Of a DNA stretch of 64,000 bases, positions 1-10,000 are shown piece after piece. Each line of letters starts with the position of its first letter. The stretch's first letter is position 1. Both the position numbers and the translations under genes were made by a program. Source of the DNA: Gadus chalcogrammus (lineage: Eukaryota > Chordata > Actinopteri > Gadiformes > Gadidae); the NCBI RefSeq assembly GCF_026213295.1, contig NC_079426.1, forward strand, positions 25,331,079 through 25,395,078. The letters are read 5' to 3'. A model generated the notes under the pieces. It saw only the letters and a program-made list of their open reading frames with translations. It did no database searches and was not told where the DNA came from.

Positions 1-235
1 ATATGTACGCGCGTATATGTACGCGCGTATATATACGCGCGTATATGTACGCGCGTATATATACGCGCGTATATATACGCGCGTATATATACGCGCGTAT
101 ATATACGCGCCTCATACGCCCCTAACGCGAGTAAAATGTTGCTTTACGCGTGTACGCGTCTCATACGCGCGTAAACCAATGGTTCCCTATGGAAAAATTG
201 CCAATTTTATACGCGTCGTACGCGAGTAACGCGCT
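1..235. repeat. Alternating purine-pyrimidine satellite (TACGCGCGTATA)n
   Basis: About ten tandem 12-bp units of TACGCGCGTATA and variants with TATGTACG, decaying into scattered TACGCGCG words to about position 235. The units are self-complementary and alternate purine and pyrimidine, so they could form cruciform or Z-DNA. The array runs off the left edge, so its full size is unknown. The ORF that can be read through it is only a product of the repeat. Confidence 0.9.
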
Positions 236-702
236 TGGTGTGTTCGCACCTTTACAGTGTGAGAGGTTGTGATTGTCTCTTACAGTTTCAGAATCAGCGG
301 TTTCTTCCATTTTCTCATCTAACCCAGATAGTCGCTAAAATCTTCGTGTTCTGCTCCTGTGAACATAGCACGGCATGGCCACGGCAACAGCATTAGCGCG
401 GAACAGGAGCCATTAATAAAGTGTGCGACATTGTTGAGCCACATGAAAACACTTGTCATGTGACTCAAGTGGCTGCATTTGATTGGCAAGATAATTTTGT
501 CAAGTTTTTATTGGTTAAAATAGTCACATGATAGAAATGTTTGCGGAAGACGTCCCTCAGGGAGAGAAATAGATCTTGCATGCAAAAAGAAAAACGATAT
601 AAAAAACGAAAGCAACGACCGTCACATAGCCAAATAGAACGGCGTAAAAGCACCATTCTTTCTTCAAATTTATACTCAAGTAAAAGTAAAAGCATCTTGC
701 GT
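236..702. other. Unassigned flank, no gene seen
   Basis: No recognisable coding region, RNA gene or repeat. It lies between the satellite and the minus-strand LTR. The four bases next to the LTR (699-702, GCGT) would be one half of the ERV-A target duplication, but the other end of ERV-A cannot be located, so this is untested. Confidence 0.4.
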
Positions 703-1194
703 TGCGTTTTTTCTTGAAGAAAGTAGTCCAATCCTTTTAACTCACTTTATTTGTTAAAGTAGGCATATTTTGGTATGGTAACTATGAAGCATAAGGGAGG
801 GAATTGTATCTATTGCGTATTGAGAATAATATCGTGCACTACTTCGAGTCCCGGGCTTAGGCCCCGTCCTCTCGGCGGGGCTACCTATTCGTTCTGCCCT
901 AAATCTGAACTCCACGCTGGTTTTTATCAAGTGGGCGTGGCCTATGTGAAGTGGGCGTGGTTGGTGGGACGCAATGGCTCCGCACTCCTCACCTGTCCAA
1001 AGGTGCTGCCATCTGTTGCTGGAGTAGTAATTGCAGCTTATGTGTTCGATCCTGCTTCTTAGTGGCTATGTGAGGGTAATGCAGCTTGTGTGTTCGATCC
1101 TGCTTCCTAGTGGCTATGTGGGGGCATCTTATGTGTTCGATCCTGCTTCCTCGTGGCTATGTGGGGGCAGCTTATGTGCTTAAAATACGTAACA
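703..1194 (-). mobile_element. Solo-looking LTR of older provirus ERV-A (minus strand)
   Basis: Read on the minus strand, this starts TGTTACGTATTTTAAG at 1194 and ends in GCA at 703. It matches the ERV-B LTRs in order: the GTATTTTAAG start, CATAGCCACnAGGAAGCAGG units, CGCCCACTTCACA, AGTTACCATACC, an AATAAAGTG polyadenylation signal at 746-751, and the ACTTTCTT block near the end. It is longer than the ERV-B LTR because of extra U3 repeats. The internal sequence that belongs to it follows at 1195-1480 and, beyond the ERV-B insertion, at 22314-23383. It is therefore the 3' LTR of a minus-strand provirus, not a true solo LTR. Confidence 0.85.
1033..1175 (-). repeat. Three U3 tandem repeats of about 47 bp in the ERV-A LTR
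   Basis: Three successive copies of a unit containing TGTGTTCGATCCTGCTTC and GTGGCTATGTG begin near 1033, 1081 and 1127. ERV-B LTRs hold only about two diverged versions of the AGGAAGCAGGA word. Repeated U3 units often act as enhancers in retroviral LTRs; that role is inferred here. Confidence 0.75.
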
Positions 1195-1480
1195 ATCCCT
1201 CCTTGGTCATCTCAGATGGCCATACTATAAGATTTTTAAGCCATAAGCACCATTTACCACACCGAAAACATAGTCAAAGTAGGAAAATCATTAACACCAC
1301 CGACCGAACTGGAAAAAACTCCATAGGGGAGATAAACCACAGCGCGTCCCCCTAATACTGAGACGCAATTCACCTTGGTGGGTCTCATAGGAAATACAGG
1401 TCATTGTCAACAATACAACAATAAGCATAGAGATAAAAGCATTCATAGAAATCCAAACTAACACTTCTGGTTATATGTGA
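1195..1480 (-). mobile_element. ERV-A post-env internal region, 3' end
   Basis: This is an inverted match to ERV-B 14880-15191, the stretch between env and the 3' LTR. It includes the polypurine tract region (TCCCTCCTTGGTCATCTC at 1196-1213 is the complement of the ERV-B tract at 15173-15190). It stops exactly at 1480, where ERV-B begins, and continues at 22314 on the far side. GTGA at 1477-1480 and at 22314-22317 is the target duplication made when ERV-B inserted. Confidence 0.8.
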
Positions 1481-1918
1481 TGCTTTGTATTTTAAGAACC
1501 TGAGCTACCCACACAAAGCCCCTAGGAAGCAGGACAAAACATATAAGCCGTAAATACTATACATAGCCACAAGGGGAGCAGGACCTTACTGAAGGCTGCA
1601 ATAGCTGCTCCATCCACAGAAGGCAGCACCACAGACAAGTGAGGAAGCCGAGGGTAATACGTCACACCGGCACCGCCCACTTCACACAGGCCATGTGGAT
1701 CCTACCATAATAGTCAACATCGAGTTAGAGCTCGTCAGAATCTTCTCGCTGCAAGTAGACATAGGGTTAATGTTTTTGATCAGCTAGGAGACGCTCAGCA
1801 CGTGCTCAACACGCTTCCACCTCCTTTTGCTCCGTAGTTACCATACCGAAATACTTTAACAAATAAAGTGTCTTAAAAGCTATCCTGGATTGGAACACTT
1901 TCTTGGAAGAACTCAGCA
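1481..1918 (+). mobile_element. ERV-B 5' LTR
   Basis: It starts TGCTTTGTATTTTAAG and ends CTCAGCA, 438 bp, flanked on the left by GTGA. A polyadenylation signal AATAAA lies at 1862-1867, and the remainder to CA is U5-like. It is collinear with the 3' LTR (15192-15204 plus 21886-22313) apart from scattered substitutions and a 2-bp indel after AATAAAGTG. Confidence 0.92.
1862..1867 (+). promoter_or_regulatory. LTR polyadenylation signal AATAAA
   Basis: AATAAA followed by GTG lies about 50 bp before the LTR end. The same word is at 22259-22264 in the 3' LTR and on the minus strand at 746-751 in the ERV-A LTR. Confidence 0.7.
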
Positions 1919-1922
1919 AAAT

Positions 1923-1937
1923 TGGTGACCCCGACGT
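1923..1937 (+). promoter_or_regulatory. Primer binding site, tRNA-Trp type
   Basis: TGGTGACCCCGACGT begins 4 bases after the LTR end. It is complementary to the 3' end of animal tRNA-Trp (…ACGTCGGGGTCACCA). Pairing breaks after 15 bases here; the ERV-C site at 50859 pairs over 20. tRNA-Trp priming is known from alpharetroviruses. Confidence 0.88.
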
Positions 1938-2011
1938 TCTTGGAAAGTACCAGGACCGAGACTCGAAGCACGCGGCCATCGGGACGCAATACAGGCTATT
2001 GCAGGCGCCAC

Positions 2012-2024
2012 TGAAAGGTAAACA
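2012..2024 (+). promoter_or_regulatory. Putative retroviral splice donor
   Basis: GAAAG|GTAAACAG has its GT at 2018-2019, followed by AGAACCTGTTG. The same block (AAAAG|GTAGGCAGAACCTGTTG) occurs at the equivalent place in ERV-C (50987-51008). Conservation between two proviruses supports a donor for the spliced env message. Confidence 0.55.
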
Positions 2025-2413
2025 GAACCTGTTGTCCATGACTAAACTCTGTAATAGTTAGAATAGGGTTGAAATTCATAACAGCCGGTTAGTTGGACGG
2101 CTGCGGATACGCTAACAGATCAAATTGAATAATTATATTCAAGGAGCAAAGGGCCAGGAGTCTGTTTTATGGGACTGTATATAGAAGTTATCGAATCCCA
2201 TCTAGATCTAATGTTTGTACCGTGTTAGGGTAATAGCGGTTTTAATTGTTAGATAGTGGTTAAGTTTTCCACCTTTCAGTTATTATGCTTTGATTGTTGA
2301 ATGGTGAATGTACTGAAGTTAAGCCAGTACTCACTGAGTGTTATCTATAACCGACCATAAACGTTGTTCGCCGTTGCGGAGCGGTGCAGACTGGTCAGAT
2401 ATCCTGTTTTACT
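2025..2413. other. ERV-B leader, no feature seen
   Basis: Non-coding proviral leader between the splice donor and the antisense ORF. I see no repeat or motif. Confidence 0.4.
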
Positions 2414-2799
2414 CTATAGCTTGCTTGCATATTCTACCGGTGGCTTGGGCTTTGTTTGCCGTGAAGTTTGAATGGGATTGGTTCCTCCCGCCACGGTTAA
2501 TGTAAACACCACATTGTGCAATTTAGTATAGAGTAATAACCCATCCGTAGAGGCAAACTTGCGCAGTTTTAACCCAACTGCTTTGCATGCTTCGCTAACC
2601 CGCCGTGGAAACAAACTTGCCGGAATCTCATACTTCTTACAGAGATCCAATACAGTGCGTTTGACCAATACTATCTGGGTCAAATTGCGACGCACTTTGC
2701 TTGTTCCGCGAATATTGAGTGTAACACGTGGTGTCGGGGTTTAAAGAGACGGCGCGTCTTGATGACTTGGGTTTCTTTTGTTACAAACGCCTGCGCCAT
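2414..2799 (-). other. Antisense open region in the ERV-B leader
   Basis: On the minus strand an ATG at about 2799 opens a Lys/Arg-rich frame (start MAQAFVTKETQV) that stops near 2680. An overlapping frame stays open to 2414 for 93 codons (KRTVLDLCKKYEIPASLFP region). Together they read like one basic protein of about 130 residues with one frameshift. I do not recognise it. It could be an antisense accessory gene, captured sequence, or chance. There is no second copy in the window for comparison. Confidence 0.25.
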
Positions 2800-2894
2800 C
2801 TTTGTAGTCAGGGCCTTTTTGTTAGGACAATAAACATCTTGCTTTGTGTAGGGACCGCTTGGTCTGGCATAGAACAAGAGCAGCCCAGCTAAAG

Positions 2895-3401
2895 TGTTAC
2901 ATTCTCTCTCCCCCTCTACCTCTCTCTTTCTCTCTTTCTCTCTCGCTCTCGCTCTGTGAAAAGGTGATTGACGCATTTTGTCATTTCCTTTTGTTCGAGG
3001 CCATCTTGTCTTTTGTTAAGACTGCATTGTCTCTGAACTGGGACAGTAGCAACATCTCTCTCTCGCTCTCGCTCTCTCTCTCTCTGAAAAGGTGATTGAC
3101 GCATTTAGTCATTCCCTTTTGTTCATACCACCGGTTCCATCTTGTGGTTTGATTTCCTCTAATTCTATTCTGCAAGTCGGTAGAGGCCATCTTGTCTTTT
3201 GTTAAGACTGCATGGTCTCTGAACTGGGATAGTAGCAACATCTCTCTCTCTCTCTCTCTCACTCTCACTCTCACTCTCTCTCCCACTCTCTCTCCCACTC
3301 ACTCACTCACACTTTTTGAAGGCAACGAGTGCCATCTTGGCCTGGATGCTCCGACTGTCCGGCAAGGCAGTGGTCGCCTGCACAGCGGGACCCCCGAGGT
3401 G

Positions 3402-3475
<74 letters not shown>

Positions 3476-3607
3476 CTCTACCTCTCTACCTCTCTCTCTC
3501 TCCCCACGCACACACTTTTTGAAGGCAGCTAGTGCCGTCTTGTGGCCTGGGTGCTCCTGACTGTTCGGTAAGGCGGTGGTCGCCTGCACAGCGGGACCCC
3601 CGAGGTG

Positions 3608-3646
<39 letters not shown>

Positions 3647-3790
3647 GCACACACTTTTTTGTGGCATCAAGTGCCGTCTTGTGGCCTGGGTGCTCCTGAC
3701 TGTTCGGTAAGGCGGTGGTCGCCTGCACAGCGGGACCCCCGAGGTGTTAATTCTCTCTCTCTCTCTCTCTCACTCACACTTTTTGAAAGC
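2895..3790. repeat. Leader tandem units separated by (CT)n tracts
   Basis: Two unit types alternate with CT microsatellites. Type one (2956-3056, 3086-3240) contains GTGATTGACGCATTT and TTTGTTAAGACTGCAT. Type two (3310-3404, 3518-3611, 3652-3748, 3777-3830) contains CACTTTTTGAAGGCA, CTGTCCGGCAAGGC-like and CACAGCGGGACCCCCGAGG words. The longest CT run is about 75 bp (3405-3475). All lie in the untranslated leader of ERV-B; ORFs here are low-complexity readings of the CT tracts. Confidence 0.85.
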
Positions 3791-3884
3791 ACCAGTGCCA
3801 TCTTGTGGCCTGGGTGCGCAGTCCGGTAGGGCGATAGTAGTAGTTTTTATCTGGAACAACTGCAACAAGATACCTTAAGTGGGT

Positions 3885-4235
3885 GTTGCTCTTTCTCTCC
3901 CGCTCTCCCACCCCCTAAAACTCCTTTGATATCCCACGTCCCTTTATCCCTGTCTCCACGGATCCTGTGACAAACCCCCCTCCCTTTCATCCCTGTCTCC
4001 ACAGATCCTGTCGTAAACCCCCCCCCTTTCGTCCCCGTCTCCACAGGTCCTGTCGTAAAACCCCCCCCTTCCCCTCCCTTTCGTCCCTGTCTCCACAGGT
4101 CCTGTCGTAAACCCCCCCTTCCCACCCTTTTCATCTCTCTCCGCAGGCCCTGGCGTGCAACCCCCCCCCCCCTTAACCCTTCGCCACCGTATCTCCTCCC
4201 TCTCCGCAGGTTCTGTCGCGGAACCCCGTCCCCAT
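3885..4235 (+). repeat. C-rich tandem repeats, about 55 bp unit
   Basis: Six units each contain CCCTGTCTCCACAGGTCCTG (or CTCCGCAGG) followed by GTAAACCCCCC. They begin near 3945, 3990, 4035, 4083, 4133 and 4190. Each unit resembles a pyrimidine tract plus CAG|G, so each is also a weak splice-acceptor look-alike. Confidence 0.8.
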
Positions 4236-4435
4236 CCCATAAAGTACTTGTTTATTGACGGATACCCTCGCAGCGCGGCGTGCGGATAGTGTGTACTTTA
4301 CCATTTAAGGGTTGGCCATAGGTAATAGGTTATCACAGCTTTCTGTCATACGGATAGAACTCGAGGGAGTTTCTTTATCGATAGATGAAGTTGTGAATTC
4401 CAAAACCATCATATTCTAAGTACTTCGCAGCCCCT

Positions 4436-4740
4436 GTGCCGGAACCCCCTCCCCCACCTCTTCGCCTCCCCCTGCTGGCCAACGCCGGTACCTACCCCGA
4501 TCTACCTCTACGCCTCCCCCTGCTGGCCAACGCCGGTACCTACCCCGATCTACCTCAACGCCTCCCCCTGCTGGCCAATGACGGCGCCCATCCCAGCCTA
4601 CCTCAGCACACTCCCCTGCTGGTTTTCAGAAACGCCTATCCCGATCTTCTTCAAAGCCTCCCCCTGTTGGTCTAAACAGCACCGGCCCCAGTCTACCTCA
4701 ACGCCTCCCCCTGCTGGCCGAAACAACGCCTGCCTCACTC
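4436..4740 (+). repeat. Minisatellite with CTCCCCCTGCTGGCC units
   Basis: About six units of 43 to 60 bp (CGCCTCCCCCTGCTGGCC…GGTACCTACCCCGATCTACCT) run just upstream of the gag start region. The unit can be read as a Pro/Leu-rich peptide repeat but has no Met-led ORF of its own. Confidence 0.8.
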
Positions 4741-5762
4741 CTACCGCAACACCTGGTACCTACTCTCCAGACAGCGGCCCCCAACTGCTCACCCACGCCT
4801 AGCCCCAGCAGACGTGCCCTTTCAGACGTCATGGCCTTGCTCTATGTGCAACCTCGCCTAACGGAGGCGAAACCTGATCCAGACACCCCAGATGAGGGCG
4901 GCAGTAGCCAGGTATTTGGCAGCCAACGCCCTGAAAGACAAGGCGTTGTCCACTGAACAACAGCGAGGATGGGCTACGCGAGAGGAGAAATACAGGAAGG
5001 AGTGGGAACATGTTGGAGTTTGGGCTGTTGGGATAAAGGTCACCACCTGCCTTACCACAGCGGCCTGGGAGTACACCCTGAAGGAGAGCGAGTGGGCTGC
5101 GACGAGACGCGCAAACGGGAAGAAGGTACGGCACAAGGATTCAGTCGACTACAGGAAGAAGAGGGAGAAGTACACCTACGCTCTACTCAATGCCTACAAT
5201 GCAGCGTTCAACATGGATGCACGGAAGAGAGAAGGGCGACCAGCCGATCTTTCCCGCCAAGAAAAAACAGTATTGAGAGGGCTGTCTACACCACCTCACG
5301 TCGAGGAGTGTGCGGCCCCACTCACCCTGGACGGAGCGGACGTTGAGGGCAAAGGGACGCCATGTGGAGAGGAAAACACCAGCCTCCGCAACAACACCTA
5401 CCCCAGCCTCGAAGAAAACCCGCCTTTCCCAAACATTAACGAGGGCTCCACCACCATACGGCTGATATGACCACCCGGCGCCTCGAAAAATCCAAGGACC
5501 CCGCCCTCCAATTCCCAATACTCCACATAGAGAAGGGGCCTGTAGATATCTCGTACGACGATCAACCCCGGACGTCGTTTGCAGGAGGACATCAGGATTA
5601 CGGTGGCGTTGAGTACGAATCGACGAAGGGGCCGATGGACGGGACCGGCCGCGTGATAAAAGGGAGGAGCGGCCCGGGTGCCATAATTGGTCGAGAAGCG
5701 GACCACCCTCCGGGCGCAACGAACGTCGACAACTGCAACCCGAACCAGCAGCCCTACGGAGC

Positions 5763-6745
5763 CACTCAACCCTATCCGACTCAACAGCAACAGCTACAAC
5801 CAAACCCCCAGCTCAACTCAGCCCCGCAGCAGCAGCAGCTACAACCCAAACCCCAACCCTACTCAACCCAGCAACAACAAGGCATCCCCCAACCCTACTC
5901 AACGCAGCAGCAACAGCAGCAGCTACAACCCAACCCCCAGCTCTACTCAGCCCAGCAGCAGCAGCAGCAGCTACAACCCAACCCCCAACCCTACTCAACC
6001 CAGCAACAACAAGGCATCCCCCAACCCTACTCAACGCAGCAGCAACAGCAGCAGCTACAACCCAACCCCCAGCTCTAATCAGCACCGCAGCAGCAGCAGC
6101 TACAACCCAACCCCCAGCTCAACTCAGCCCAGCAGCAGCAGCAGCAGCTACAAGGCAACCCCAAACCCTACTCAACCCAGCAACAACAAGGCATCCCCCA
6201 ACCCTACTCAACGCAGCAGCAACAGCAGCAGCTACAACCCAACCCCCAGCTCTACTCAGCCCAGCAGCAGCAGCAGCTACAACCCAACCCCCAGCTCTAC
6301 TCAGCCCAGCAGCAGCAGCAACAACAACAGCAACAACAAGGCATCCCCCAACTCTACTCAACCCAGCAACAACAAGGCATTCCCCAACCCTACTCGACCC
6401 AACAGCAACAAGGCAACCCCCAACCCGACTCAACCCAGCAACAACAGCAGCAAGAACCCAACCCCCAATTCTACTCAGCCCAGCAGCAGCAGCTACAACC
6501 CAACCCCCAACTCTTCTTGACCCAGCAACAACAGCAGCAACAAGGCATCACCCAACCCTACTCAACCCAGCAGCAGCAGCAGCTACAACACAACCCTCAA
6601 CCCGACTCAACCCAGCAACAACAGCAGCAACAACAGCAGCAACAAGGCATCACCCAACCCTACTCAACCCAGCAGCAGCAGCTACAACACAACCCCCAAC
6701 CCGACTCAACCCAGCAACAACAGCAGCAGCAGCTACAACACAACC
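5763..6745 (+). repeat. CAG/CAA-rich coding minisatellite in gag
   Basis: About 1 kb of imperfect units of 45 to 80 bp built from CAGCAGCAACAG runs and ACCCAACCCCCAGCTCTACTC. In the gag frame they read as Gln runs broken by LQPNPQLYS or GIPQPYSTQ. Sense and antisense frames are all largely open across it because of the repeat. It replaces or expands the linker between matrix and capsid. Confidence 0.9.
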
Positions 6746-8117
6746 CCACACACACTCCCCTAACATTCAAGGACAAGGGCTTGACGACAGTGGAACCCCA
6801 CAGTGCGTGCAAGGGATCCCCGTAAAAAATTATACAAGTACGGGGGCCATACAGAAGACGCACGGCACTCCCACGCGAGCCACCGAATCGGGACCAAGGC
6901 AAGAGCAACAACCATCAGCTTCCCAACCCGGCCCCAGCCAAAGCCGCAGCAGAGACCGCTCGACCAAGACGGAACGCCACACTATGAAGACCAGGACGAA
7001 GGAACCCAGTCCGAACCGGTCCGGCAACGAATGCTCGGACGACGACATCGCCAACTTGCTAACACCCCTGATGACGGACGCATGGGAGAGAGAAACATAT
7101 TCACCATGGGGACACCGAAACAGGATTGCCCTGGGCTACCGCTTGCCTTTAATCACGGCGGGAGCTGCGGCCTGGATCAGGACGTTCGAGTAGGAGGAGA
7201 CATCAGGTGATGTCCTGGCCATAGGAGATATAAGGGCCATCATCGGCAGGGCCCACGGCTCCGACAAAACTATAGAACTGGAAAGGATGACCCGTACTAC
7301 TCAACTTCCCTTCGACAGATACCGGAATACATTCTGGGATTGCCTCAAAAGACAATACCCACCAGACAGTGCAGTGGGAATCGAAGGCCTGACCATCAAA
7401 CCCGAAGAGTCCGTCTATGCTTACGTGAAGAGAGCCGAAATACTCTGGGCGGACAAAAATGACTGCCACCCGTACAGCGGCAACCTGGCAAACAACACCT
7501 TCCGAAAGGCGGTCTTGAGTGGGCTATCGCCCGTGGCCCAGAAGGGGCTGAAGGCGGTGGTTGGACTGTGCGTCAAACCGAAGGCAGAGTGGATGGAACA
7601 CCTCATTCACCACTTCAATCTTAGCAAGGAGAAGAAAGCACTCAACAAAGAAGGCCTTGAGGATTTAATGAAACAGATGATGAGGGTAAACATAAGGAAG
7701 GACGTGGAGGAGACCCGGATGCTCAAGAGAGCCGAAGCCGACCCGGAACCCATGACCATGATGTCCCTAGTGCCACATCAACAAGAAACATTCCCTCAGG
7801 TGACCCCGCTGCCCGAATGGCTACGACAGGGCGGCCACCCCACCGCATACGCTGCATACGTGGCCGCCGCCATGCAACAATCAGGTCAACAAAAACAGAA
7901 CCATCCATTCAGAGGAGGAGGAACAGGAAGAGGAAGAGAAAGGCCGACACGTCAGTTTCCATGCCTCCATTGCAACCAAATGGGACACTGGATCAAAGAC
8001 TGCCCCATTTACCACTCCGACGTGGCCCAATCTAGGTTCCCGTCACGGCAACAAAATCAGCAATGTGGCCTCAAGGCTCTGCCCGCACCAGGCAACTCCA
8101 TGTTAGCCTTACAACAA

Positions 8118-8120
8118 TAG
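8118..8120 (+). promoter_or_regulatory. Gag-pro UAG readthrough stop
   Basis: The gag frame ends CAA CAA TAG GGA TGC, and the protease frame continues in phase without a break. An in-frame amber codon followed by G between gag and pro-pol is the gamma/epsilonretrovirus arrangement, where suppression yields Gag-Pol. A downstream pseudoknot was not evaluated. Confidence 0.75.
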
Positions 8121-8951
8121 GGATGCCCAGAGGACGAGTGGACGAGAACGGAACTAGGCCTCGGACTACCTACTGTGGACGCATACGTAGGTGGACACAG
8201 ATGCACGTTTCTAGTGGACTCGGGAGCATCCGTATCAACTATCGGAAGTCTCGCGGGAAAAACCCCTCCACTCTCTCGCCGCTCTCTAAAAACCATGGGA
8301 TTCTCTGGGAAACCCATGGAACGACCGTTCACAACCCCACTCGACTTCGACATACTAGAACAGAAAGGATTTCATTCATTCCTATACGCCCCAAAATGCC
8401 CCGTCAATCTATTAGGAAGGGACCTAATGGGTTCCCTACAAATCACTCTTGCCTGCAACTTGGGAGGCATCACCCTGTACCACCCCGCCAAACCCGCCCC
8501 AGATGAAGCACACATGTTCATGTTAATAGACGACCCAAAGCCAGAAGCTCATGACGACACCACCATCTACTGGCAGGAACTGACGGGAACAGCACAGACA
8601 ACTCCAGGACTGGAAAGCACATATCGGAATTGGGAAATATGGATCCAGGAAATCGGGGAGTACAATGAACTGTTGGACCCATTACACTGCACGCTCAACA
8701 TCACACACGAGCAGGACCTGACCTACGATGAACCATGGTACAACCAGAAGGATGGACAGCTGGAGGACCTACGATGTGGAGATATATACCTGGGACCCGA
8801 AGGAGTGGAGGCAGGAGTCGACCTCACGGAAGAACAACTATCTTGGTTCCAGCTGGAACCAGAGTGTCCCTCACGTCTCCCTCTTGGTCAGCGCCGACCA
8901 CCAACCCAAACAACTCGGACCAATGGTAAAAAGAGCACAGGCAGTCCGTGA
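8121..8951 (+). pseudogene. pro: ERV-B protease and start of reverse transcriptase region
   Basis: This encodes a retropepsin-type aspartic protease. The active-site motif LVDSGAS lies at 8211-8231 (DSGA at 8217-8228), and the C-terminal LLGRDLMG motif is near 8409-8432. The frame is in phase with gag through the UAG. It ends in a stop at 8949-8951, before the polymerase part, which lies in other frames, so the natural polyprotein is broken here. The protease core itself reads open. Confidence 0.85.
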
Positions 8952-10000
8952 ATGGCAACCCACAGACAACAAATATCTGTCCAGGAGCCCGGATGCAGAA
9001 TTCTGGAGAATATCCTCGCGAACCACAAACAAGGCGATCGGCCGGAGAGTGGACGGACATCGGATGGTGATCGACGACGACAACACCAGGAGCGACGACG
9101 ATGATGTGGGACACACCCCACAGCACAACATTGTGGTGAACGTGAAGGACCCTCATCGCCCAGAATGGCGACATCAATACAGGATAAAGCCAGAGGCGGA
9201 GGAGGGAATCAATGACAGAAGACCACCTGGAGAAGACCATCGACATTCGGACCATAGCTCCCCCGGAGAAGGTCCCTAACCCATACGTGGCCCTAAATCC
9301 TGTGAGCTCTGAACATCGATGGTTCACGGTGGTGGATCTCGCCAATGCATTCTTCTGCATCCCCTTGGCCACTGAGTCAAGACAATTCTTCGCTTTCACA
9401 TATAGAGGACAACAATACACATACACAAGGATTCCACAAGGTTTCCGAAGCACCCCCACCATCTTCAACACCTGCCTCAAGGAGGACCTTGCAGGACTGG
9501 ATCTCCCTTCAGGCACGGTCCTGATACAATACGTGGACGACCTCCTCGTGGCAGCTGAGACAAAGGAAGCTTGCCTACAGGCGACTGAAAACTTGCTGCA
9601 AACAATAGCACAAAAAGGATACAAACTCAAGAAAACAAAACTACAACCGGTGAAAGAAGAGATTACTTTCTTGGGGAAAGTAATAGGAGGGAATAGAAGA
9701 GAGATCGGCAAAGGACACAGAAGCGCGATCAGAACCTATCCAAAGCCAATCACAGTCCGACAAATGCTAGCATTCCTAGGACTGACAGGATATAGCCGGA
9801 CCTACATCCCTGATTACACCGGCGAAACAACTACACTGCGACAGCTCATCACCAAAGCAGGACACAGGAATCTGAAAGCCCCCTTGGAATGGACCCCTGA
9901 AGCAGAAGAAGCATTCACCAGGCTAAAACAAAGCTCGTATAGTGCCGCCGCCCTTGCCGCCCCAGACTACAAAGAACCCTTTACCTGGATGTGTCAGTAA
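8952..10000 (+). pseudogene. pol: ERV-B reverse transcriptase (frameshifted, fingers deleted)
   Basis: RT copies the genome into DNA. The N-terminal RT part (residues resembling PEWRHQYRIKPEAEEGI, 9161-9211) is in one frame. The palm and thumb are in another from 9212. Between them about 30 residues expected in the fingers are missing, and the frame changes. The palm holds VVDLANAFF (first catalytic Asp), IPQGF, and the YVDD box at 9530-9541. The frame stops at 9998-10000, but the homologous sequence continues in a different frame from about 9975. With the deletion and two frame changes it cannot make active RT. Confidence 0.9.

Larger units (their letters stand above)
4831..8120 (+). pseudogene. 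gag: ERV-B gag (broken)
   Basis: Gag would form the virion core. The pieces in order are: a possible ATG start at 4831 whose frame closes near 4950; a basic matrix-like segment at 4892-5470; a Gln/Pro-rich linker at 5467-6825 that changes frame about three times; and a capsid-like and nucleocapsid segment at 6807-8120. The last segment has one in-frame TAG (7191-7193) before the capsid C-terminal half. A zinc knuckle C-x2-C-x4-H-x4-C is intact at 7962-8003. The frame ends at UAG 8118-8120, followed in frame by the protease. At least four frame changes and one stop make it a pseudogene. The matrix is recognised only by position and composition; the knuckle makes gag certain. Confidence 0.88.

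Noticed and set aside
1481..1918. LTR start at 1486 (TGTATTTTAAG)
   Set aside because: The 3' LTR and ERV-A LTR start TGTTACGTATTTTAAG; aligning lengths puts the start at 1481, which also gives the GTGA duplication.
2844..3728. Ser/Leu and Arg/Glu repeat ORFs in the CT tracts
   Set aside because: Pure readings of (CT)n and (GA)n microsatellites.
5813..6433. Antisense ORFs over the gag repeat (Val/Ala/Gly-rich)
   Set aside because: They are the complement of the CAG/PNPQ minisatellite; open only because the repeat lacks stops on both strands.
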